A stretch of DNA of 64,000 bases from Watersipora subatra (lineage: Eukaryota; Bryozoa; Gymnolaemata; Cheilostomatida; Watersiporidae), in the NCBI RefSeq assembly GCF_963576615.1, contig NC_088712.1, positions 56,628,010-56,692,009 of the forward strand, read 5' to 3'. The position numbers and the translations under genes are program-made. Position 1 is the stretch's first letter. Each line of letters starts with the position of its first letter. Shown here piece by piece: positions 45,701 to 59,622 of the stretch. The notes below the pieces were generated by a model that worked only from the letters and a program-made list of their open reading frames with translations, made no database searches and was not told the DNA's origin.

Positions 45701-48700
45701 TGTAAAGCACAGAGAATAAGTATTTGAACAATTATTCTTTAGTACAAGTAGATCGCTGTTTAGTGCAGTTTGTCAAAGCGCCAGTGTGCAACCAGAATAC
45801 CATAGGTTCAAGCCCCTTTAGAATCAATTTTTTCTCGGATCGCCATAATTATTCTGAGGCTTCGAATAATTAATTTTTTATGAGTTTTTAAGTATTTTGA
45901 AGCACTTCATTTTACGAATTCTTTTTTTTATTTTTTTCCATAAACTGTGTTACATTCTGAGCTTCGTAGCTTTACTTTAACACAATTCAGTATTATGTAA
46001 TCTTTAAAAAATTGGTTTGCTTGTAATAGTCCTGTTTATGAATTGCATTATATTTGTATTGTCATGCTTCGGTTTGCTTAAAATGAATTTACAAAGTCAT
46101 TGTCTCAACCTTATTGCGTATTTTGTTTACTTTTTTTAGAACTTTTGTTTACTTTTTGTAGAACTTATTCTGTGTCCTAGTATATGTATGTATCCTAGTA
46201 GATGTTATAGAGTTCAAAAATCAAGGTTTTTTTCATCGGATAAAATTATGAAACATAATATGGCTACATTATGTTTAGATGTAAGCTATAGCTACTGCAA
46301 CAATTTAAACTTTTTTTTGCAGCCTAACTTTTAATGAGTTTATTTTTTTGGCTATTGTATTGGGAAGATTTTTCATTATGCCAAACATGAGCTTTGTTTA
46401 ATTTGTTCACTGTAACCTATTATAAAGCGTACGATCGTCACCACATCTATCACAAGGAATATCTACAATTGACGAAGTTATCATCACCTAGCAGCATTCT
46501 CAGGAGATGGAGTTGGAAGCTAGCCAGCATTCTCATTAGATAAAGACTTCGTTGTGTGCAGCGATTCAAACATTTGAATAGAAAGTCCGGATCAAAGCAA
46601 CGCTATGCTAAAGTGTGAAGAAAAGCGCAACACACGCACATTGATCAGTTTTAAAATAATCAAGCCTTAGTAAGTAGATGTTGGTCAGTTTTCCTAATTA
46701 AATGGAACTCTGAAAGGACCAGTAATTTTTGTAAGTAGAAACCAACTTTCTTATGTTTATGTAGCTTTGAAATTTATTATAGTTCTAACTGTGCGGTCAA
46801 TTTACCTGTATATTCAACTAATATGTTTGACAGCACGATGTGTTAAAATTAATAAATAACCAGAACATATATCTTACCACCTGTCAATTTTATTGGAGAT
46901 TTGAGGAGCTTCCATTACAGCTATATATAGAATGAAGTTTATTATTCAAATCGAGAGTTTAATGGCTAAACATGGTTGACTTCAACGATTTTTAATGGAA
47001 AGTCACAGACTGACTCACTTTTGCTTACTCCTATCATTAAACACACTTACATGTATCTCTAAAAGTTTTCTTTTATAAAGTTGCTATTAGGTCAGAGACT
47101 ATAGAAGTAACTAGTGTTATGGAAGTTGTGTGCCTATTGATAGATTGTCTGGTGTGCCAATAAAACACAATAATTCTACCGTTTCAAAAGGTGAGCAATT
47201 GGAGAAGGTAATAGCGTATTAATCATTAGAATTTGTGAGAATATTTTTTCTAGTTTTTAACCATGGCTCCGAGCTAACAGACAGACTGACTGACAGACAG
47301 GCACAGACCTTATTATAGTACAGCTAACAATTATTTACTATAATAAAAGCCATGTCCAGCCATTCATCTGTGCAAAGCCACAATTTATAGATGGGAAAAA
47401 GTATTACATCATACCAGACTATACCACACAACATTCATCTTTAGTTCTCAGCATGCTACCAATTGCGCAAATCATTTACCTTTCTTGATTTTAAAATTTC
47501 TAGTGCATTTAGAATTCTTGCACATCGTGAGAGATCGTAATGAGTAATCACTAGATGACTAATAAATGCATGTAGTGACAAGACAACTGAGTGGTGGAAG
47601 TGTGTAGAGTGCTGGACTGGAATATGAAGTATTTAAGTTCGATTTCTGTACAAGGTAATTTTCTTTTTTATCGCTTTTAGCATGGATGGACACTGCTATT
47701 ATTATAGCTCTTATTATTTGTCACAATCTTTGCAGATAGACCTAAAAAGTTGACACTGAACAGCCCTGATAAAATATATGAAGGTCAAGGGTTTACATTT
47801 TCTTGCCAATCTTACGGAGGGAGTCCGGCCTCTAAATTTGCCTATGGTTTGTAATGCATATCAGTAAATATACTTCGCTACCAGTACCAGAAAATGTTGC
47901 AGTAAGTGGTCGTACAGGCACTCAGCAACCTAATTATGGCAATGCCATAAGTTTGAGTAGCTCTATAGAGGCCAATCTAATAATTAACAACCATTCAATA
48001 CTTATAACGCTGTAATATTATAATATTGTATCCTAGGCTTAGTTAGTGTTGATACAAACAGCTTCTAGCCACACAATAGCCTTAGATCAATAATAAGCCT
48101 TAGATCATAAGTTTTTTTAATGCTTCACAAAGAGATATTGCTTTAATTTTTTCTCTATAAATCATAAAAACAGACGTTAGTTTAGACTGTTGTTTTTCAA
48201 CTAAATTAATTTCGTACTTTAGATAGCATAAATAATTATAATTACTGAATCTAGTTTGGCAACTCAACAATTTTATTTATTAACTTAATGGTCTCCAACT
48301 TTTCAGTTTTTCAAAATTAGGGTTCTGATTTTCAAACTGAGCAGCTCTGTATACTTGCAACATCACAGAGTCTTACATACCAACTGCCATCATGATTTTC
48401 TCTATTTAAATGCTTGAAGCATATTTTGTAGGTTAAATCTAAAATTTTCCCCTGTTTTTTACTTAAAGCTTATCTCAAAAACAATATTATGCTAACAACA
48501 ATGCAATAATAAATTAGAGGTTTATTTTTTAAACTACTTGAATAATTTTCTGATGTGAGTTTTATTCTTAAATACGATTAAGTTAAGAGCTAAATTAGGT
48601 TTATGCAGTTCAAAGAAACAACAGAAATGAATCGTAATAATAAATAATAATAATAATTATTATTATTATTATACATTATTAAATACAAAGAGCCATCTTA

Positions 48701-51700
48701 AGAACAGCTCACACTTTGAGGAAGGTCCTCTCTTAGTGGAATTGAGGAAGATATTGGATCCTTTGGCCTGTTGTTAAGACCCGGACTCAACACGGACTAA
48801 AACCAGTCACCTACCACCACACAACTGTAAAAAACAACTTTTAACAATAATAATAATTGTAATATTAAATAGTTCCCAAATATTTGTCTCTTAACTGAGT
48901 ACATATCATTGAAAAAATGTTTGTTTTTAGCAAATGGCTTAAAAATTGATTTATAGTCACAATAAAATAATTTTTTTAGTTTGACAAAAGAAATCTAGGG
49001 CTCCTTGATAACTGTTTTTTTAATCTTCCACCATATGCATTATTAAAACATTTCAGCATAGAGGGTCATGCTATGATAGAGTTGTTTGAAGGCTCTGACT
49101 ACATCTTGTGCACTATAATTACAATGTGGCACTAAAAATATATATATAAACAATATTCTCCATCTTCTACAGAGGTCTTGAGAGGAAATGAGGTAGTTGG
49201 GACAACCGATATATACACCCCTGTTATAGAGGATAGAGGAGGGGTGACTTTGAGATGTAAGGACACAACTCATTCAGCTCTAGAGCATGTCTACCCTGAT
49301 GTAATCGTTAAAACCAAAAATAAGAAGCCTCTCTGTAAGTTTAAGTTATTGCTTCAAGTTAAATTCCATAACAGAGTTTTACCGAATTTCATTTCTATTA
49401 ACAAAGTTATCAAACTGAGTTTGATCAATCCTTAACTATGAAGAGTGACCAGTTATTACTGTTAATGTTATTATTAATTTTATTATTATTACTGATAATA
49501 CTATTATTATTACTGTTAATATTATTATAATTATTATAAAACCATCTTCATAACCAAGTAGTCGGTAGTAAGTGAGCCCAGGTCTTAGCTTAAAGCCAAA
49601 GGGTTATCACTTAACTGATTCTTTCTAAATTAGTAATATTGAATTAATTTTACATGATTATTATTACATTATTACCATTGTTGACTTTTTTTAGCTTTTT
49701 AGTAGTACATTAGTATTTGGTAAGGTTCCTTTCCTTCAGATATCCAGTACTTTCCGTAAAATCCTTACAGATCTCAATAGAGCAGAAAATTGTGCTCTGG
49801 CAATCTCCCTTCTCCAGCTTCTCTAATTCCTCCTTTAGATTTGGTATCACCTCCAATGCTCTAATCACAACGGGCAGCACATTCACTGATGTCTTCTACA
49901 ATTTTCCTATCACTTTAAAAAAAATTCATTATTATTCAAACTATTCTTATTATGTTAAAAAATTGTTACTTTTTGGTTTCCTTTGTATAACATTTTAGTC
50001 ATTAACTAGTGGAATGTTTGGTGTTGCACGGGTATTAAGAAGCAGTTTAGAAACAGTGGTAGGGGATGTAGTTGCTTACCACTTTTCATTAGCGAGGCAC
50101 TTTGACATTTATATACATAGATAGACCTTTATCCTTTAAATACAAAAACAATATATACATAGATAGATCCTTATCCTCTAAATATTGTGGAGGACTGAGA
50201 TAATGTATACTCATTGTTTGCCGTATTTGTATCAATTATCGACTCTCATAGAATAGCAGGATAGCCTGCCCAAACTTGCCTGCATTATGTAATCTTTATA
50301 TTCCCTTTCATCAAATATGCATGCATACACTTATGTAATCTGTGTACATTCCTTTTATGGGCATAAGTAGAATAGTGGGCGGAGCGATGCCACTATATAA
50401 GCCAGTGCACGAGTTGCACTGGCTAATATAGCGGCATTACTGCAACCTTTATGCCTGGGTGGCATAAAGGTTGCAGAAAGCAGGCTTCAATCTAACATCA
50501 GACAGAACTGCCAGGGTGGATCTAGGGGGCTAGAGATTGGTCTACGCTTTAACTAGACCTGATCGGATATGCAAAGGCATACCCTAGGACACTTATATTT
50601 CGCTAGTATTTAGTTTCGTGAGTAGCACACAGAGTAAAATTTCGCTGCAACTTAATTTCGCAGCTCTGATGAGTGCGAAAATATAGTGGTGTGAAAATAA
50701 ATGCAGTGGAAAAAACATTACATTCCTCAGGTCCAGTTCACTAATAAGAAAAAAATTCAATTTGGGAATAGTTCGTATTTGTAAACCACAGGTTGAAACG
50801 TGTGGGTGAGATCGACAATTCAATTTGATCACTTGCTGCCATTTGTTTCTTAGACTATCAATGACGTCTAGGTCCCTCCCGCCGTGACTTTCACACTCGA
50901 ATCCCAAGAAGAAGAAAATAGATAGGTAACAACCAACTTCACAACCAAAACTGTATAACCCTTACGCTGCCATAAACGCATTTATGCGTTTTCTAGGGGC
51001 CACTGACATAAACGCATTTTCTGACTTTCTCAGCAATTGTCTGGTAACCTGATTTTATTATTTGTTGACCACATAACCCACGGTCTTTAAGTGTTATGAA
51101 ATTGACTGTGTTGTCCGAAGATTTCTCTATAAAATCAGCCTAAAACAACGAAGCAGTTTTAAACTTTTGTTTGAGAATTTCTATTCTAAAAACGAACATT
51201 GTTCTGTGAGTTCATTAACTACCCCGCGCGAGTCATAAAACAGGTAATTAGTTGTTGATGACATAATAGCCAGTTTAGATTTTCGTGATTATACAGATAA
51301 TTAAAGTAGAACTTGAAAAATACTGTATACATATCATGAAGCAATATCGGCAATTTCGGTAAAATGGCTGGCACTAGGCCGGTAACGAATTTGTACATGA
51401 TTGGCAGTGAAAGAGATAATGTGGTTGGACCTGATGAGGGTTGATATTGTTTTTGGATAGTAATAAAATTCATCACTGCAATAATTATTCTTCAATTTTA
51501 CGACTTCACCTAACAGACTTTCATCCTCATCAGTTACAAATTCGGTGACTAAACTGATATTGCTTTGCCATGCTGCTCAGTTGGTGTATTAGCTATAATG
51601 AGTTTACCAGAAATTTCCCATCTATCCTAACCACAGACGAAAGTTGCTTGCATTTATAATATTACGATTTTATTGTGGATATCAATGAACAAAGCTATTT

Positions 51701-54700
51701 AACTTCGCGTTTTCGCTCGTTCGTTATGATAGTTTAGTTTCGCTCATTAAATTTTCGCGAGAGGATTACACCGCGAAAATGCGAAAGTTAGATGCCGCGA
51801 ATACATAAGTGTCCTAGGGTAAGAGATCAGGCTTTAGAGCGAGCTGCTAGTAGACCTAGACTAGTCAATTATAGAGACACAGAAGGCAGGCTAAGTTGGT
51901 TTCGGAGTAAGCCTGACTGCTGGGTACTTATCGAGGATTGGCCTGACCCTTCGGGTGTGTCAGGCAGGCCCGGATAAAGGGTGCCCAGAGTTTAGGTTAC
52001 GTCCACCTGTTAGTGTGGTAAAGCTGACTCAGCTACCGGAATCAGGCTTTTGCAATAAAAGTATGTGTACATTACTATGTTACTCGGCATTATACAATAT
52101 AGTCATAGAAATGATGAAATACTCTGAGAAAGCTGAGAAATAGCTGAGAAATAGCTGAAAAAGCCAATCACAATTTTCAAGTGGTGCACTTTGCGTAAAC
52201 TGTCATAGAAACACTGCAGAAAACCAGAAAAGTTTTGTTGGTTGTAATTGCAATTACTGTGTGCGATTTTCTTGTGTCTTGGTGTGCTTTGTCTAGATGG
52301 ACCTTTGGACCTGTTATATTGCTATTTTGCTGACCTAGCTACAGCCAGGTCAGTTCAGTTTCAGTGATAAACCAGGCAAGTCCAGCTATCAATTTCAACA
52401 ATATACATAAAATATATATAATAAAATATAGTATATCAAATTCAACAAGTTTGCTGCTGCAATTTTTTCTACTTACTCGCATTTCCTTGGTGATGCCATT
52501 GATTACAATTCAAATAGTCTGTGAATAATCACCGAGAAGACTACTACTGACAACTAATTCGACCTACTGCAATACAGTATATACATATTTAAAGGCTAAA
52601 ACTTTCTATAATGCATTTCACATTAACCAAAAAAGCACTTTGTTAATACTTACAATTAGTTTGTCCTTTTCCTGAATTATGAAAAAAATGACATACAAGA
52701 GTTGCAACACTCCTTGTTTTTAGTTTAGAGTTTCAAAACTGTACATGTTTCTATAGAAGAACAGCTGACAAACCTTACACTTAGTATTTTTTGATAATTC
52801 TTTTATTTTTTACCACAAATTTTTTTTGTTCTAGCAGCCGTTGAGACATGATTTCGGATATCAAAATCATCTAAACAAGTAAATCTAGACCAAGTGAATG
52901 ACCTCTCCTCTCATCGCAATGACCTCTCATCTTCTCTCAATACCTGGCATCAATGTCGACATAAGTGAGTTTAGATAGCTGTTGAAACACGCGCAATTTT
53001 TACGGTTATAAAACATGCATCTTAATCTATTCCAGCTGAATTGATTTAAAACCGCTGATTGAACAGTAGTAGTAGAACAGTATTCAAGCAACAAAAACCA
53101 AAACACTAAAATTTCCCTTTGTAAAGATTTACAGTTAGTCATTTTCTTTAATAGGATGCCAAGGCAAATCTGACAACTCTTATATCAGTTGGTAAATGAG
53201 TTTTCCTAGTTAATCATTTTATTTAAGACAGTTATTTATTCAGCATGCTACGCTGTCCAACTAGGTATACCTAGTACCTACTAGGTACTAGTAGTACCTA
53301 GTACCTACTAGGTACTACTAGGTACCTAGTACCTATATACTACTAGTCCACTAGTAGCAGTAGTATACTAGTGTACTAAGTACTAGTACACTAGTAGTAG
53401 TAGTATACTAGTGTACTAGCACTAGTACCTAGTAGTATACTACTAGGTATACTATGAGGTAAATTGTGCACATATTCATTGTACATTTTAATCTATCATG
53501 GGGATATGCTGAACACTTCATTACTGGCCGAAAAATTGCTAAAACTGTTGGCCAAAACAAAATGTTTAAACTCGCATGAACAGCAAAAATATTGCAATCC
53601 GTAAAGAGCTGTAGCAGGCAATGCAGCCGGTACAGTATAAATTACACAGGAATAAACACAGTACACTGAAACATACACAATACGCATAAATAAACCAATG
53701 ACTTCATTTAAACATTAGAATGGTAGATTGTAATGTACCAATGTTTGTATTCTTTGATTATTTATGATCATCCCACCTGTATGTCAGCTGATTCAACACA
53801 TTATGTGAATCAACAGTTTTTACAAACTAGGGCAAAAATGTTTCTTTGTTATGCTTTCAATGTGGCAATCCAAAATATTGTTTCTCTGATTGTGTGTCGT
53901 CTGATTCATTGCTGACTTGCTTGTGACAAAACCTTCCAGTGAAATAAATTAGTCTAGTCTAGCACAGCAAACAGTCAAGAAGCTCTCTGTGCACTTATAA
54001 TGCTAATTAACATATAAATAAATACATTGGATTGGTGACAAAGGAAAAAGTTTCTACGCTAGACTGGAAAAGATGGCAGCAACAAGCGCAACCACAGCGT
54101 CAGCGGTTCCAGTGTTTGGTGGGAAAGTGGAGACGTATTTGGAAAAATTGGACAGTTACTATGCGTTTCATGGAACCATACCGGAAAAGAAAGAACATTT
54201 GCTCATTATGGAACTGTCACAAGAGCAGTATGAAATGCTGACCTGCTTAGCTGCACCAAGGAAGCCAAAAGAAGTTGATGTAGAGGATTTAATCGAGCCG
54301 CTGCGAAGGTATTATGGAGCAACAAGATGATAGAGCGGGCAAAATTCAGAGAGGTGAAAAAAAGTCCATCAGAGTCAGTTTCAGATTTTGTGCTAAAAAA
54401 ACGGTCTCAAGCTCAAATGTGTGAGTTTCAAGCTAATTTGGAAGAGAATCTGCTAAAACAGTTCCCGATAGGCGTCAACAGTACGACAGTGCGGGACAGA
54501 ATTTCAGCAATGCCAGCTGACAGACAAGCAGACCTTTCCGAAGTTGTAGCCATAGCTCGACAAGTGGAGATTGAAGAGAAATTAGACTCTATGAGTTTCA
54601 CCACCCCACCCGCAGCCTATCTCTCAGCTGTAAGGAAGCAAAGGAGGCATGGTAAGAAATCGTCTACTCCTTGTTTCACTGTTAAGAAGAGAGCATGTTT

Positions 54701-56327
54701 CCGGTGTATGAGCGAGAAACATCTTAGCAGCAGTACAGATTGTCCAGCCCTGCACCGTAACTGTAACGCATGCCACAAAAAGGACACTTTGCGGGATCTA
54801 AACTCTGTAAAGTAAAAACGAAAAGTCTACTACCGTGTCCGCAGTAAACAACCTTGAGTCAAGCGATAGTGACATGTATGCTATCTATGGCATTGGCATG
54901 GTTTCCAATCAGTTCAATTCCATTACCAAGCAGATTTTTCTTTGCTAGATTTTGATTGCTGTGACTGGACGCAGAGTGTACAAAAAACAAACACCGAAAT
55001 TTATATATAAAGTTAAAATTTAAAATAATGCCAGCTCAAAGTTGAAAACTCTTAAATCAGGTGGCAGAGTGAATTCCGTCAAGATTTTTTTCAGATATGG
55101 ACACTAGAATACAAAAGCAGTTTGTGTTGTACCGTAAACCTGGAGAAACTCTCACGTTATCATGTGATGTGCGGAGCAATCCTAAACCACTCTACAGTTG
55201 GACATTCGACAAAGTGGTGAATACATCAGTAGCCCGTGTTTCTATTCCTGATCTGGAGACGGTCAGCTGTACAGCTCGTGTTGAATGTGAGTAAGTTTAT
55301 GAATTCTAGATATCACTATATTTGTATGACGCATTTAATCCTTAAGTTTGCATCATCTTTAAATGGAAACTGCAAAGACCCGCAAGTCAAACAAGTTTTT
55401 TATTTTCAAGTTTTATCGGATGTTTCAAGTTTGGGTAAAATCAAAATGGCACTTGAAAATAAAGTGCCAAAAAGTACTTCTAAGCTATTCCATTTTAAAC
55501 GTTTTTACACTTCAGTTGTCTCTATTTCAAAAGGGTGCCCTAACCGAGACAGTATTGTGCCACTATGACCTCTGACTTCTGACATACAATTACTTATCTC
55601 TTTAACAGCTCCCTTGTTAATATGTAATATGCAAAGGCTCATTGAAACACTTAGTGCATGGTAACTCAGCGAGTACACAACTTCAAATCCGCGTTATCCA
55701 CATCATACTCTCAATAGAAACAGAGTGTATGAAATAAATTTCAGATAGCTGTTTAAAAGCTATTAAAACTGCCTGAGGTGTTGGCCAGCTCTTGAAAAAA
55801 AAAATTCTTGGATGTTTACAAAAAATTAGGTGAACACCTGGCATTGCACAAGTATTAAAAAGGTTTTTGCGCAAAAAGTTTATTTTTAATCAGCGTATAA
55901 AGCATTTACGATTTTAACTTTTGAATGAAGATGTTTTCTTTAATTCTGTGAACCATGTTTATTTCTGTGTAATTCATACTGTATTGGCTGCAACGCCTAC
56001 TACATATTTATACTTATTGCAAGAGTGTTGTTAGCCATGTGAGATTAAGCATTTTCATAATGATGGGCATGTACTTTTCTTATGGTATGGCCCCATGCAT
56101 AATGCTAGCTGCAGGGTTTAGGGAGAAGCCATGAAATATCGACATGTGTAATAAGTATGAGCCTAATTTATTCCATAGTATAGTCAGTTGGACAGTGCTG
56201 TGTATTAAATAAATGCCCTTCTGCAGAGCTGGAGATTATGAGTTTAAATCCAGGACGCATCAGGTTTTTCATTCCGAAAAGTTTATCTCTAAATAAACAT
56301 TCGAACTCACAGGTAAACATTGTGATT

Positions 56328-56363
<36 letters not shown>

Positions 56364-59300
56364 ATAATATATATATATATAATATATATATATAACGTGT
56401 ATATATATCTATACACAAAGGATGAACTGTACTTCTGATCAAAGATCCAACGCAGGGGCCGATTCTCAAGAACTATCGACCAATAGCGTGCTTGCCCACC
56501 ACCTGGAAACTGTTCTCAGGACTAGTTGCAGACAAACTGGAAGAGCACATGAGTCACTATATGACCAGTGCTCAGAAAGGAATTGGGCGCAACACCCGAG
56601 GAGCCAAACATCAGTTACTGGTGGATTGGTCGGTCTGTCAAGACAGCAGGAGAAAGCATACCAATCTTGCCATGGCTTGGATCGACTACAAAAAAGCCTA
56701 TGACTCAATTCCCCTTAGTTGGATACTTGAGTGCTTCAGTATGTACAATGTTCACCCTGCTCTTGTGGCATTCATCAAGAAGTCAATGACCAAATGGAAG
56801 ATGGAACTGGAGGCTAATGGCAAAAAGCTGGCGAGTGTAAAAATTAAGCGAAGCATCTATCAAGGTGACTCCTTATCACCGCTGCTCTTCTGAATATGCC
56901 TAAACCCTCTAAGCAATATGCTGAAGACTCAATATGGGTACCAGTTTAAGAGTGGCACCAAGATAAACTACCTCTTCTACATGGATGACATCAAGCTGTA
57001 CGCTAACAAAGAAAGGGACATTGATTCGCTAATACACCTCACTCAGGTATACAGCAAGAACATCGGAATGACTTTCGGTATTGAGAAATGTGGAAGGCTA
57101 ATTCTTAAGAAAGACCATTCTATGCTCACAGATGGCCTAAGAATGCCAAATGGTCCCATCAAAAATATAGAAGAAGGGTACAAGTACTTGGGAATTATGC
57201 AAAGCAACATTAACCACGAAGCCGAGGTACATCACAAAGCCATTACCGAATACAAGAAATGCCTTTGGCAGGTCTTACGGAGCCAGCTCAATGCCAAGAA
57301 CCAAGTCATGGCAATAAATACCTACGCACTGCCAGTAATAAGATATCCAGCAGGCATAATAAAGTGGACTGAGGAAGCCATCAAAGAAACGGATATAGCA
57401 ACTCGTAAACTGCTGACCATGCATGGAGCTCTCCACCCAAAATCTGATACTACTAGATTGTATCTTGATAGGAAAGATGGCGGTAGGGGACTCAAAAGTG
57501 TACAGCAGACAGTGAAGGAGGAAGAACAAAGCATCAAAGCCTATGCAGCCTCCATGGCCACTTCAGATAAGTTGCTAGCTGAATTTCAATCGGCTGCTCT
57601 GACAATGGAGCTTCGCTGTGATGATGAGGAAACTGACTGGCACATGAAACCTCTTCATGGTGCCTACTGTGCCGGAATAGAGTTCTGTGGGTTTGTCAAC
57701 AGTGACTTCCGAGGTTCTTTGATTGTGTACATTTATTACTGATCAGAAGAAGTTTGTGACCTAAACAGTGAATAAACTTATAAAAAACGTGAGACATAAA
57801 ACAATGTACACATGTGAAACAATGAACAACGATAAATTAAACTACATATGAAACACAAGACATGAGCTAAATACATGATAATTAAGAGAACATAAAAACT
57901 TACAAATAGTGAGGGAAGCGGAATCCTTCTGGCATAAAAGTATTAATATAGATATAAATTCGGCTTCTGGCGTGTGTGATAAAATCTGACAGTGATGCTT
58001 TAACGGTCGTCACTGTCAGCCAAAGCAGTTAAAAATGTTGCTGTTATAATCTCAAGATGTTATAAAACTGATTGTTGCACACAGCCAGATAAAAACTTGG
58101 TCAGCCGACACCTTGGTTAAAACTAACTTGGGTGTTGTACAAGATACACGAAAGCCTCAGCTTTATCTCTAATTGTATGACATAATTTAAAGGCTACAGA
58201 TAGCTATATTTATGCACACATATAATTAATAGATTTAAATATCTCCTTCGCATTAATACATGTAGCTATAAAGTTGGACAATAGACAAGACAAAATTAAA
58301 AAGTATGACACATTCTAATACACCTACCACCGATAAATATCTAAGGTTGGTGATCTTCACCAGACATATATGTGGCTGAACAATAGAAACCTAACGGCCA
58401 ATACAGAGTTGCTAATCATGGCAGCCCAGGAGCAAGTGCTCTCAACAAGGCAACTCCAAACAAAAATCTATCACACTAGAGTCGATCCTAGATGCAGATT
58501 GTGCAAAGATGCACCTGAGACCATCCAACACATCATCAGTGGATGCAAGCAGCTAGCAGGAAGCGCATACACTGAGCGGCATAATCATGTCGCAGGTGTT
58601 GTGTATAGAAGTCTATGTGATGAGTATGGCCTTAATAAACCACAACACTGGTGGGAAGCTCCTGGTAAGGTCAATGAAAATGACTGCGCTAAGATCCTCT
58701 GGGACTTCTACATTCAGACTGACAAGCATGTCCTAGCAAATTAACCAGATATAGTGGTGGTGGACCAGAAGAACAAGAGGGCTACTATAATAGATATAGC
58801 AGTACCCAATGACTACAATATAGCCAGCAAACAAAAAAGGTAGAGAAATATCTCCCTCTTGGAGAAAAAATAGAAAAATGCTGGAATGTAAGAACAACTG
58901 TAATCCCAATTTTTTGAGTGCAAGCCTAACGCACGAAACTTTAAGTAATAAAATGTTTTAACTAAACTTGTAGTTTTTTAGTACTCATAGTTTTATATAT
59001 ATATATAAAACTTTATATATTTATATAAACTTTATATATATATATATATAAATTTGGTAAAAAATCTATTAAAATTTGACTAAGCAAAAAATTACTAAAA
59101 GTTTCATATTACACAAAATGTGTGTAACACTCATAAGATAAAATGCTTAGATGCTACATAGAAACCTACCAACAACATAGAAACCTTCAAGTTTAAATCT
59201 ACTAAGTCACCACCTCAAATACAAGAACTACTGAACTTTGAGAAAAAACTTATACAAATGATAAGAAACATCAAAGTTAGAACGACTAACAACCAATTCC

Positions 59301-59554
59301 AAAGAAAACTGGCAACAGACCTGCGGAGGAAAATCAAAAATAACAGTAAATTAATTGTGCCTGCTGATAAAACATCAAATTTCTACACCATGAGTCCCGA
59401 GGACTACAACACACTGCTACTTAACAACATCACACAGACCTACAAGAAAATAGACAGTAGAGAGCTCAAGACTATTACAAGAGAAGCTAAATCTATAGCT
59501 AGAGATCTACTTTAGTATCGAGCACTTTATGCTGACTTTTAGCCTATACTTTAT

Positions 59555-59622
<68 letters not shown>

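Noticed and set aside
50593..50907. 104-residue minus-strand frame in the MITE of the solo LTR
   Set aside because: It starts within the terminal repeat region and shows no known domain; most likely a chance frame.
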